From NCBI RefSeq assembly GCF_963678635.1, contig NC_087067.1, positions 11,081,716-11,145,715 of the forward strand: DNA of 64,000 bases. Direction: 5' to 3'. Source of the stretch: Symsagittifera roscoffensis (taxonomy: Eukaryota; Xenacoelomorpha; Acoela; Convolutidae). Under the pieces are notes generated by a model that saw only the letters and a list, made by a program, of their open reading frames with translations, had not been told where the DNA came from and did no database searches. The translations under genes and the position numbers were made by a program. Each line of letters begins with the position of its first letter. Position 1 is the first letter of the stretch. Below are positions 10,856-22,187 of this stretch, one piece after another.

Positions 10856-13366
10856 TAAACGGAAAAATAGACTAAAATGGGGACCAATTTCGAACAGTTT
10901 TTTTTCGAGAAAAAATTGATGTCATTCATGGAATCCCGGAAAAGCCGGTTTTCAGCAGCAAGAGAAAAAAATAACTGCCATTTAAATTTGCTGAAAAAAT
11001 TTTCGGTCGAAAAAAGGCTTCATAAATTTCAAAAAAAACTGAAAATGTTGATTTTTTTCATAGTTATTTCCAAGTTTTGCTTAAGCAAAGTAAGATAATT
11101 TGTGTCTGACAACATAATAAGATGGGAGAAAATTGATTGGCTTAGCTCAATTTAATTTCTTAGAATTTGTCTTTTCTGCTTCAATAATGCGAAGTTGTCG
11201 CATATGTTTTTCCGTACGAATTTTAGTCCAACTTCTCTTAATTTCAAACGCTAACAACTTCGATAAAAATGTCTACACTGTGTAAAATAATTACGACTGT
11301 GTAGAAAATTGCTAAAAATGGAGAATTCAGAAATCGAAACGTGTCTAGAAACAAAACGAGTCCAATAATTTTAGAAAAAAAACAAGACATTAGAGCTCAC
11401 GAAACTAAAATTAAAACTAAAAATACAAAATATGTGTCGAGTTGTGAAGGAGATCAACTTTCTGTAAATTAAAGATCAATAAGCGTAGACAGAAGCGTTT
11501 ACTTTTCAAAATTCGTTTTAAAATCTATTCCAAACTAAATCAAAATATCCTAATAAGGTTTCATGAAAACGTTTCATCCGCAAACCAAAAAATATTTGTG
11601 GATGATTGCGATTAGCAAGCGTTATCAAACTGGTATATACATTTTTTCGTGTTAACACCTAATTTCATAAAATCCAGTTTAATTTGAATTGATAAAAAAG
11701 TTCAAACGACAAAATATTCTACAAGTTTTCCGGACCAACTGACAATCACCCCTCCCAGAGTAAATTATCGTAGATTAACCCCTAGCCTCTAAAATTTTGA
11801 AAATCGAGAAGGCATAAAATTTTCAAACAAGCGCGCAAAAATGTTGCTTCGTGAAAAAGCGGTTTAGACCTGTTAATAGCCTGAAGTGTTACTTAATATT
11901 TTGTTTCTATTAATACATTTGATTAAGTGAATCAAATAATTTTAGCCTCAAAACTTTTTTTCTGAAAATAACGTTTTCATTGCCCCCAAATTTAGTGGGG
12001 GGAGGATTATATGGTTAATTTGGTTTTCCAATTTAGATTTTTTAAAAAACAACCACCAGTTTTTAATTAAGAAACTCAATTTTCATAATATTGAGCTTAA
12101 AATTTGTGTATAATTAAAAAACTTTTAGATTTCACGTAAAGCCTTGCAGTAAAACTGTTTGCACCTCAAAACTCGAAAAAGAATTTAAAAAGATTCTGGG
12201 ACGATAAAACTTCAGGGTAGTCTCCCTAACTGCCCATCCGAAGGTTTATAGGAAACAATATCAATAAAAGCACCAATGAAAAAACCATATACTTAGAAAA
12301 ATTATTGAATGGGAAAAAGAAAACTACAAAGAATTAACACGCATCAATAAGCCCGAAAAACAAGAAAGACATTTATGAAATGCTTATTTACGTGAAAATC
12401 TATTGAAGTTCTTAATTAAATTTTGCTTGTAAAAATTGAACAGAAGGTTTTCTAAAATGAAATGTTTTTGCCAAATTTAAAAATTTCGATTGAAAAACTA
12501 TAATCAATCGAAAATTCAAGCGGCGTACGGCTTTATCTCTTGACGTTTGCAATTCGCAAGCGTTACCAAATCGGGATATAGACAGTTTTCGGGTTAATAA
12601 CAAGTTCATCAAAAATCAGTTGAGTCTTTTATGATGTTGCTTTGCTGCTGACATGCACAGTTTCATGAAATTTCAAATTTAACTACTGGGTATCAGCTAC
12701 TAATGCTATATGCTATATCTAAGACTCAAGCGTCTTTTTGTATATTTAAGGAACTTCGATATGAGTTTTTTTCTGATTCTTCGGCTTTGATTCTTCGGCT
12801 TTGATGCTCTGTCGGTTTAGTTTCTAAATTCTGCCGGCCCCTTTGCATACGCTACTTATTTAGCTATTGTGATTCCTTGTCGGCGTTACATGCAATTTTC
12901 TTGCATAATGATTTTCTTGAGGAAAAGTTTTGGCTGAGTTTCAGTTTATTGGCTGTCGTCTTAAACTCTGTCGTCTTAACTACCGATTTTTTTCTTAAAA
13001 TGTCTGGTACTAATTTTTACAGCGATAAACCTAAAGCCTCTGTGGCAATTAATTTGTTTTTTTTCTGATCGCTTACTTATAATTTTTCAAAAGCGATACT
13101 TATAAATCAAGCGATCAACAGAATGATTTTTTGCAAAAGAACTTTGTAGCTCATAAAATTCAATTGATTTTTGCTTCTTTTGAGATGAGGAGGAAACGAA
13201 GGATATTTGCGACCAGTAGAATATTTTTATAAGACAAATGTGGAAATATATAGCGGTGCCCTGAGCCAAAATTTGAAACTATATTTTAAATGCGAATCTT
13301 TTCTAAAAAAACTTTGCATTTACAGTTGCAAACACGGCCAAGTTGAGATAATTAACGCAGCATATG
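10856..13366. other. No gene seen; AT-rich with one old dispersed repeat
   Basis: Short frames such as 10877-11098 and 12877-13068 are low-complexity and unsupported. Two segments, about 11590-11690 and 12540-12620 (GCAAGCGTTATCAAA / GCAAGCGTTACCAAA then GTTAATAACAAG), are related to each other and to about 7980-8110. Confidence 0.45.
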
Positions 13367-14239
13367 CCCGGGTTGACCAAAAATGCTTATCATACAATTC
13401 TCATAAATGGGAAATTTCTTTTCATACAATTCCATACGTACAGAAAATTGCATGAAAACTCTATAATAAACATTTTTCCATAAATGGAAATTGTATATTA
13501 GGTGTTTTCTCCATAAACCAAAAAGTTGTTTTTTGTTTCTTAATTTATTTTCTGAAAAAATTTGGGTTGTTTTTGCAACCGAACACAAGTGAAAAAGACC
13601 TTGGTTACTCAAAGCACCAAAGGTTGGACAGTCTTACATTTACAATGCATAAAAAAACTTTCAGTGATGATTATTTTAAATTTTTGAATTTTCAAATTAT
13701 CAGACATTGATCAAGGCATACATAAAAACGCCATACAACAGAAATAGGAATTTTCAGCGTTTTTGAAAAAAAAATTTTTTTTTATGTGAAAAGAAAAAAA
13801 AGCCGAATTTATCGTATCCAGGACTACGTTATGCACACAAAAAACTAATTTTTGCATGCAAAAATTTTTTTTCGAAAAATGTTTGTTTGCGTACAAAATT
13901 CGATTTGCGGTTGAAAAAAAAAAACAAAATTACTTGAAAAAATTTTTGTGTCGCCATCAAAAAATGCCAGTCATACAATTTCCATATATGAAAATTGTAT
14001 GGAAAACATTATTTTCAAAGAAATATTTTAAATCAGTTTTTTTTGTCACCAGTATGTTCAACTGTTCTCAAAAAGCCGCAGAAATGGTTTAATTTTTTTT
14101 CTATTGTTTTTAGAAAATGTATGAAAATTGTATGACAAGCATTTTCTCCATACACTTGATGTATGGATTTGTATGATAATGATTTTTGTTGTATGGAATT
14201 GTATGATAAGCATTTTCGATGTATGGAGGTCAACCCGGG
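13367..14239. mobile_element. CCCGGGTTGACC foldback element, 873 bp
   Basis: The ends are CCCGGGTTGACC (13367) and GGTCAACCCGGG (to 14239), an exact 12-bp inverted pair. Just inside, AAAATGCTTATCATACAATTC occurs inverted at both ends. The interior is scattered copies of AATGCTTATCATACAATTCC and its complement with CATACATGG variants. A related fragment lies at 44759-44862. No gene is present. Confidence 0.75.
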
Positions 14240-14989
14240 TGTTTCTTTCCCTTAGATTAAACAGCCTCGAAATCAGTCAAAAATGAATTGAGGCAAATTA
14301 ATTGGAATAATTGTAACAAAAATATGCAAGAAATATATCGCTCTTTAAATTCCGCCAGCGTGTGGTGTGATTTGTGACATATTCGTCAAAATTTGCAATC
14401 AAACGCTAGTTCCTTGTTGAAGAACAGATGTTGTTGAAGGCCATTCCACGAAGAAAAATTTAACTTGCCGATACCTACAATCGTGATTCGTTCGCATTTT
14501 CAAGTATACTGTGAATAATTTCGTAGGATAAAACAATTCTAAATAAAATACAATTTTGATCATTCTACTTAGTTTTGTGAAATTAATTGTAGATTAAATA
14601 GTTGAAAAAGAATTAATCAAAGAATTGCCAGCTGAACCGCAGTCATCAATTTGAGCAAAAAACATGGAAAACTTGTTAAAATTGGCTTAAAAAGAACCAA
14701 GTATAAACTTTAATGGGGTGAGATCGGTTACAATGGTATTGGATTTTATAATTATATTAATCTATAAAGGTCTATTTTTCAAAAAGCATGAAAGCGTTTC
14801 CCCTTGAGCAAATAAATAATTCGCCTTAGTGAAGGGTAATTTGTACTGGGTCTCGTTTATAGGCTTAGGGGAGGTACTTTAGCTGTTTTTTGTATAACTC
14901 GTTCGACGTTGGGGAAATGCGACTTCATTTGGAGTCTTTTTTACTAACGATGATCAAATTTATTTGCAAAATTGGACAAGAATGCATGT
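14240..14989. other. No feature seen
   Basis: AT-rich sequence with no supported frame, hairpin or shared repeat that I can recognise. Confidence 0.4.
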
Positions 14990-15445
14990 ATCAGGGCGAA
15001 TCCTCCTAAATTCCTCCCACTACTCAGAATTTTAGGTTCCTTGCAGTAGTATTAGTGTTCGCTTCACAAAAAAGAATTCTTTTTTTGACAAAATGAAAGA
15101 TAAAACTTGAAGAAGTCCACCACACGCATGTAACGTGCTCAGTGATTTTTTTTTTGCATTTAGCGAAGTGTCACACTAAAAAGCATGCCTCGATTCAATT
15201 TGGAACGATTTTGTAAAAATGATTAAATCTCCACTCAAGCGTTGTAAGCACGAAATATATCGCGCGTTAACTATCGCAAATTGGTCAAACTGCCAATCTT
15301 TGAACGCCCATAGCTTTTAGGAAAAAAGATTTTTTTTTTCAAATTTGAGCGCAGTACAACAAGACTTTTCAAATAGTTTTGTAAAAACTCCATCAAAAAT
15401 TGCTTGTCAAAAAGACGAAATTTGCGTGGAGAAAAAAAAACTACC
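14990..15445 (-). mobile_element. Eroded HINE-A copy
   Basis: TGCATGTATCAGGGCGAATCC at the low end is a damaged 3' hairpin. The blocks GGAACGATTTTGTAAAAATGATTAAATC and ATATATCGCGCGTTAACTATCGC, then the terminal GTCAAAAAGACGAAATTTGCG, follow the HINE order in minus orientation. The 5' end is degraded. Confidence 0.6.
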
Positions 15446-16501
15446 AGGAAAAGAAACAGTCTGTCACGTTCTTCGAAATTCGGCTCAAAAACAGAATAAT
15501 ATCTGAGGATGCTCGTACCGGATTGGTCTAAGTCAAATGATTAGCGAATACGCTAAAACTTTGTTTTCAATTGTTCTGCACTTTCAAAATTAATTTTTTT
15601 TTAACAAAAATTGAAAAAAATAAATTACAAAACTTTTATAACTAAGTTACAGGCGGAAATCCAAAAAATAATAATTGGAAAAAAACGAAATCAAGCTCTC
15701 TACTGTCCGAAAATAGCTTCAGAGCCAATAGCAAGCACTATTTTTTAAGATAATTAGCAAAATTGTATACTGGTGTTTGTTACAAACCTCAAGCCCATTG
15801 GAAACTGGAAAACAAAACATAAGATTTTAGCCTCTTTTTGCTTTCAAAAATCTTGCTCTCTCAGCTTTCTTGAGCCAAAACGTGAACAATTCATTATCTG
15901 TTCTGTTTAAAAAATAGTATTAAAACCAAAAAAATGCCTCAAGTTGCTTTTTAGTATGGAATATGACAATTGCTTTTAGACATAACCTAGAAAATAACGA
16001 ACTAATAATTTATAGGAAAATTTATTCTGTTATTCATTTTTGTTCAGTTAGCCTCTAAAGTGCATTTATTCGGTGAAAGCCACAAAAGGAAAAGTTGAAA
16101 CAGAGAACTGAAAAAGACACTTCAAAAAAACCTCCGACTTTGAACATGGTAGACTAAAGCTAATTTCTAAATTTACAATTCTCTGTTTTTTTTTAATTAA
16201 TTCATGTTGAATTTGAGCAAGAAAGCATCAATTAGCGTTTCCCAAGCTTCCAGCCATCTCGCCGTTTCTCAACAATCTTCTATGAATTTTTAACCGACTA
16301 TTAATCAATAATGATTTTTTTTTGCATTTTTTGCTCAGTGCATTGATATTTTTCATACTGTATTTAAAATTATCTCAAACCTTGTCTTTTTAGAAATCAA
16401 ATTTGTTAGTTTAACAAAATAATTTTGTGCAGAGGAAAAGATTACAAATATTCCAACTTTTCTTCAAAATTTAAGGAAATAAATTTAAAAAACTCAACAT
16501 T
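15446..16501. other. No feature seen
   Basis: AT-rich intergenic sequence. I see no coding frame with domain-like composition and no shared repeat. Confidence 0.4.
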
Positions 16502-16967
16502 ACTGCTCGTATCAGGGCGGAGCCCTGAATGTTCCGACAGCCTTTTAAGGTCTATGGAGCAGTAATAATATAAATGTAATAAAATGTAATAAATTGTAAT
16601 AAAAATATAATTGCCCACACGCCATATAAAGAACAAATGATAAACTTCGCTCCTACTACCAAATAAATTATGGCAACTAAGCTTCCTTCTACCAAATGGG
16701 AACGATTTCTAAGACGGATTAAATCTAAAGCGTTAATAGCGCATTAATTGTCCCGAATTGTCCAAAATAGCAATCTTTAATTTCCCATATTTTTATGAAA
16801 ACCAATAATATTATTTCAACCAAAAATACCATTTTAACCAACAAAACCTTTTGAAAGAAAAAATTTTCTGTCAAAAATGGCTAATTAAACAGTCAAAATA
16901 TGTCTGAAGAAAAAAACCACCCGAGCAGAAATATTCCGTTACTTTCGTTACAGAAGTCAAAACAATA
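16502..16967 (-). mobile_element. HINE-A copy, tandem pair member 1
   Basis: The hairpin CAGGGCGGAGCCCTG (16514-16528), the subterminal TGTTCCGACAG and CCTTTTAAGGTCTATGGAGCAG read in minus orientation. The 5' end is at about 16967 (GTTTTGACTTC on the minus strand). Only three bases separate it from the next copy. Confidence 0.75.
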
Positions 16968-16970
16968 AGA

Positions 16971-17472
16971 CTGCTCGTATCAGGGCAAAGCACTGAGCGT
17001 TCTGACTGCTTTATAAGTTTTATGAAGTAGCGTTAAAGCGTTAATTTTATAACAATTGATAAATTTTCTCAAAAAGAAAAAAAATGCTTTTTTTTTTCTT
17101 AATTTGAAATTTTTCTGAAAAACAAACCATATAAATTATAAATTGATAGATTTCGCTCCTTGTAATATAGCATTTATGGCAAACAGCCTCCTTCAACCAA
17201 TTTGAAACAGTTTCTAAGACATTTGAACGTTGATAGTGCGAACTATATTGCGCGTTAACTGTCCTAAATTGGCCAAAATGGCAATCTCCTAGTCTCCATA
17301 GTTTTAAGAAATATGATCACAGATGAATTATCTTTTAAAAATGAGGCTTCAGACAACGGTACTTTTCCAATAATTTTGAAAATTTTTCTCAAAAATAGGC
17401 AGTTAAAATAACAAAATTTGTCTGGAGAAAAAATCATTCCTAGCATAAATATTCTGTTGAAAGTCGAAACAA
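16971..17472 (-). mobile_element. HINE-A copy, tandem pair member 2
   Basis: Same orientation as the neighbour at 16502-16967. It begins GACTGCTCGTATCAGGGC with a mutated hairpin (CAGGGCAAAGCACTG) and ends in GTCGAAACAATTAGG. The internal open frame at 17264-17446 is an artefact of the element. Confidence 0.75.
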
Positions 17473-18910
17473 TTAGGATAATTGCCCAATTAATGGAAAA
17501 TTATTGTAAAATGGAACTGAATTACTTGATTAGGATTGCTTAAAATGTAGTACATTCATGTTACTATATTACTAATTTTCAACTCAGTTATATCAATTTT
17601 AACCAATTATTATAGATTATAATGGGTTGAAATTAATTGATTTTCTATAACTACTCGCTTTTTATATGTTTTTTTCCTAGGTAATTTTGTTTTTTAAGCC
17701 CGAAACCGAAATGATGCAAGAGAAGACAACGGAAAATTAAAAAAAAAACCTTTTCTTCTCTCGTGCTAACATATTATGGCGAGAACAAGTTTTGATAGCT
17801 AAACTGAATTGAGATAAATGTAACTAAATCAAAACTAAAAACTTTCCTTCTAATACTAGAGGTGAGGCTGCGAATATTAAGATTCTCGCTATAATCATTA
17901 GTATCCAAGATTTTCTTTATTTACGACTTAGATAAAGTCCAATGGGTAAAACGCTTCTTGTTTTAGAAAAACGAGATCTTTTTTTTCTGAATTTTTTGTT
18001 CCTTGTTAAGTATTTGATCATTAAAAGAAACTTCACAATGAAAATTGAAAAAAAAGACGTTTTTTCTGGCACTGAAAATTAAATGAACTAATTTTGCTCA
18101 TCAAAAAATTATTCAATTATGTTCATATTAGTCAAATGTTTCCTTTCAATAATAGTAGCTCAGATTTTTTTTGATGAGCTAATTTAATATTATTTTTATA
18201 ATGATCGCAAAGAAAACAAATAACTTTCTATCAAAATTATTTTAAAATTTTTGGAAAATAGTACAATTTTCAAATATTAAAAGAAAAATATAGCGAAAAA
18301 TATTAAACCGTATAAATTTTCTAATTTTTTATTTTGAACGAAATCAACGTGTAAGCAATTTAATAACGTGCAAAACCTATTGTTGCAGTTAAAGTTATTA
18401 TTTTTGTTATTTTCAATTCAGCAATTTAAACTTTTAGATGCAGAAAGTAGTAACAAAAATGATTTTTTTAAACCCCAATGCATCAAACACAAGAAAACAA
18501 ATGAATAAAACTCAATTATGAATTCTAAAGTCAACAACTTTTAATTATGGTCAATTTTATTTGGTGCACCAATTTGACTCTATCACTCAAATGTTTTGAT
18601 CCCATTATCACTACCGTAAGTTTCGATCACCATTTCGAAAGTTTATTAATAGAGGTAATTAGTAATAAACCTAGCCAAGTTTAATTGAGATTAAATTTTA
18701 AAACAAACATCGAATTGTCTTAATAGATGGTGGGAACCCGGATTGATCTTTCATTAAGGATCAATACTGTTTCAGTACTGCGCTAGCGTCAATTTATCTC
18801 TGATCAGCGATAAGCATGCGATAAGAAACAGCGCTGTAAAAGAGTTAAATCAGCACTAGGGGAATCCTTTAATTTCTGGCAAAAATGATTATTAGTGCTT
18901 ATGAAAAAAT
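17473..18910. other. No feature seen
   Basis: Strongly AT-rich sequence with many homopolymers. A small less AT-rich patch at 18730-18830 (GCTAGCGTCAATTTATCTCTG) has no recognisable frame or RNA fold. Confidence 0.4.
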
Positions 18911-19591
18911 AGTTTAGATAAGTTTCAGGGTTATCAGAATCAGGCGCTGGTCTCATAGAAGGAATTGTCTACACTGTTTCAATTTGCAAAAAAATAGATA
19001 AATGAAAAACTTATTCGGTTTTCAAATCGTATTTTTTTTGCTGTTTGGGTTGAAAAGATTAAGGGCTAAAATATAGCTTAGAAACAAAGGCGGTAGTTTC
19101 TTTCAAAACTTGTTTTGAAATGAGGCTCAATGGTTCAAGATAAATAAAACACAGTAAAAGATTTTTCATACTTTTCAAACAGGTTTTTTTTCTCGACAAA
19201 TTTCTCCGAAATATTTAAGTATCGATCAAATAAAGACTGAAAAAGTTTTTAGCTTCAAAATTTGAAAAAACATTATTCGGCCTGTTAAATAATTGCAAAA
19301 GTGACAATCGAAAATAATAACAAAAAAAAATCAACCATATCTATAGTTTCTGAGTAAAAAACTTTCCACAAAATTCTTGTAGGAAAAAAAATGGCTTGTT
19401 GGCTTACTATTTGGATAATTGAAACAACATCCGAGGAAAGAAAATAGCTTCGGAAAATTTTTGAGCCATTGTTAGATGTACACTTGTGATTGATTATGGT
19501 TTTAGGATTATAGGGCGCACATAAAAATCGGATCTTTTCTACATTAAGAGACTAAATATAATCATGCTATTAACTGGTTAGCGGAAGGTTG

Positions 19592-20031
19592 ATCCGTCTT
19601 AGAAATCGTTCCAAAAGAAATGAAGCATGGTATTTGGCCCATTTAATGCTTTGCGATATGCAAAATATATCTTTTTGTGCTTTACATAGTGCGTGGGGGG
19701 ATGCTTTTGATAAAAAATCTCAACAGAAAACAAACTGAAATTTTTTAAAGTTTTTTGGAAAAAGTCACATCAAAACAAGACTAATCGTATCAGGGCGACA
19801 CCCGGAAGGTTCCGACTGCATTTTGAAGTGTGAGGAGATTTTTTTACTTTGAAACAAAGTGTGACATTTTCAAAAAAAAATTCATAATTTCAGTCTGTTT
19901 TGTTTTTGAGATTTTTAATCAAAATCATCATCAGCTATGTAAAGCACAAAAAGATATAATTTGCATATCGCAAAGCATTAAAGGGGCCAAATACCATGCC
20001 TCATTTCTTTTTGGAACGATTTCTAACACGC
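19592..20031. repeat. Long inverted repeat inside tandem unit 1
   Basis: The left arm (19592-19745, GATCCGTCTTAGAAATCGTTC onward) and right arm (about 19880-20031, ending GGAACGATTTCTAACACG) are inverted copies, nearly identical over the distal 100 bp. The spacer carries a HINE 3' hairpin remnant. If transcribed, it would give a long hairpin RNA. Confidence 0.75.
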
Positions 20032-20205
20032 AAAAACTTTATGACTGAAATATCAAAGTATCATTCGAGCAGCTTACTCGCTTGGCAATCCAAAGATTCC
20101 GGATCGATACCCACACGCAGTAAACTTTTGTAAAACTGGTCTGACTGAAAACAACACCCCAGGTTTATATATTCTTCAATTTTTTCGAAAGTCGGAACAC
20201 TGATG
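19772..20205 (-). mobile_element. HINE-C piece in tandem unit 1
   Basis: AAGACTAATCGTATCAGGGCG (3' end) with subterminal GGTTCCGACTGC, and AAAGTCGGAACA at the far end, show HINE termini in minus orientation. The interior is replaced by the inverted-repeat arm and the tRNA-like segment. Equivalent pieces lie at about 21415-21842 and 22862-23287. Confidence 0.6.
20065..20119 (+). repeat. tRNA-like (SINE head-like) segment, unit 1
   Basis: AGCTTACTCGCTTGGCAATC and CCAAAGATTCCGGATCGATA followed by CCC resemble the D-arm to T-arm part of a tRNA. GATCGATAC fits the Pol III B-box pattern GWTCRANNC. The anticodon loop is shortened (TTGG-CAAT-CCAA), so it is not a functional tRNA. It is probably a relic of a tRNA-derived SINE. 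Confidence 0.4.
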
Positions 20206-20547
20206 TAGAAGTTAAAAGCAATTTTGCTCTAGTTTTCAATATAATGAAACATTTTAAAAAAAGCTAAGCTTAAAAATAAGCTTTTTTTTATTAGAGTTAC
20301 AGATAAGGTTTTTTTTTTGTAATGTAACCGTGCTCAGCGTACATTATGTGGAGTTGAGTTGCTGGTTTTTAAATTTCTGATAAAGTTAATACAGCGGCGC
20401 TCAAAAAACTTTGAGCTACATTTCGTCTCGTGCATTGATTTTAATTTCAAGATTAAAATGTTTTTCTTTGTTCATAAAAACGATTCCCATGTAAAATTTA
20501 TCCATAATATCTAAAAGTAACAATTAAATGCTCGAAAAATTTCAAAG

Positions 20548-22187
20548 AGTTTAGATAAGTTTTAGGGTTATCAGAATCACGCGCTGGTCTCATAGAAGGT
20601 ATTGTCTACGCTGTTTCAATTTGCAAAAAAAAAACAGATAATTGAAAAACTTATTCATTTTTCAAATCGTCTTTTTTTTGCTTTTTGGGTTGAAAAGATT
20701 AAGAGCTCAAATATAGCTTGGAAAAAAAGGCGGTAGTTTATTTCAAAACTTTTTTGAAATGAGGCTCAATGGTTCAAGATAAATAAAACCCAGTAATTGA
20801 TTTTTCATACTTTTCAAACAGGTTTTTTTTCTCGTCAAGTTTCTCCGAAATATTTAAGTATCAATCAAATAAAGACTGAAAAGGTTTTAGTTTCAAAATT
20901 TGAAAAAACATCATTCGACCTATTAAATAATTGTCAAAAGTGACAATCAAAAATAGTAATAAAAAAAATCAACCATATCTATAGATTCTGAGTAAAAAAC
21001 TTTCCACAAAATTCTTGTAGGGAAAAAAATGGCTTGTTGGCTTACTATTTGGATAACTGAAACAACATCCGAGGAAAGAAAATAACTTCGGAAAAATTTT
21101 GAGCCATTGTAAGATGTACACTTGTGATTGATTATGTTTTTGGGATTATAGGGCGCTCATAAAAATTGGATCTTTTCTACATTAGGAGACTAAATATAAT
21201 CATGCTATTAACTGGTTAGCGGAGAGTTGATCCGTCTTAGAAATCGTTCCAAAAGAAATGAAGCATGGTATTTGGCCCATTTAATGCTTTGCGATATGCA
21301 AAATATATCTTTTTGTGCTTTACATAGTGCGTGTGGGGATGCTTTTGATTAAAAATCTCAAAAGAAAACAAACTGAAGTTTTGTAAAGTTTTTTTGAAAC
21401 TGTCACAACAAAACAAGACTAATCGTATCAGAGCGACACCCTGAAGGTTCCAACTGCATTTTGAAGTGTGAGGAGAATTTTTTACATTGAAAAAAAAAGT
21501 GACATTTAAAAAAACAAATTCAAAATTTCAGTCTGTTTTGTTTTCGAGATTTTTAATCAAAATCATCATCAGCTATTTAAAGCACAAAAAGATATACTTT
21601 GCAGATCGCAAAGCATTAAAGGGGCCAAATACCATGCCTCATTTCTTTTTGGAACAATTTCTAACACGCAAAAACTTTATGACTGAAATATCAAAGTATC
21701 ATTCGAGCAGCTTACTCGCTTGGCAATCCAAAGATTCCGGATCGATACACACACGCAGTCAACTTTTGTAAATTTGGTCTGACTGAAAAAAAAACAGCCC
21801 AGGCCTATATATTATTCACTTTCTTCGAAATTCGGAACACTGATGTAGAAGTTAAAAGCAATTTTGCTCTAGTTTTCAAAATAATGAAACATTAAAAAAA
21901 AAAAGCTAAGCTTAAACATAAGCTTATTTTTACTAGAGTTACAGATAAGGCTTTTTTTGTAATGTAACCGAGCTCAGCGTACATTATGTGGAGTTGAATT
22001 GCTGGTTTTTTAATTTCTGATAAAGTCAATACAGCGGCGCTCAAAAAAGTTTGAGCTATATTTCGTCTCGTGCATTGATTTTAATTTCAAGATTGTAATG
22101 TTTTTCTCTGTTAATAAAAACGATTCCCATGTAAAATAAATCCATAATATCTGAAAGTAACAATTAAAGGCTCGAAAAATTTCAAAG
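20548..22187. repeat. 1.64-kb tandem unit 2
   Basis: It has the same order as unit 1 but carries private differences (for example CACGCGCTGGTCTCATAGAAGGTATTG, where units 1 and 3 read CAGGCGCTGG...GGAATTG). The long inverted repeat is intact at about 21231-21670. Confidence 0.85.
21706..21760 (+). repeat. tRNA-like segment, unit 2
   Basis: This is the equivalent of 20065-20119. The B-box-like GGATCGATAC is kept, but the following CCC is ACA. Confidence 0.4.

Larger units (their letters stand above)
18911..20547. repeat. 1.64-kb tandem unit 1
   Basis: First of three head-to-tail copies; each begins AGTTTAGATAAGTTTCAGGG. It contains a long inverted repeat (19592-20031), a HINE-like piece (19772-20205, minus), a tRNA-like segment (20065-20119) and a CAGCGGCGCTCAAAA terminus (20392). 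Small frames in all three units are non-coding by-products. Confidence 0.85.

Noticed and set aside
20065-20119. A functional tRNA gene
   Set aside because: The anticodon stem-loop is shortened and no acceptor stem pairs around it. Only the B-box side is recognisable.
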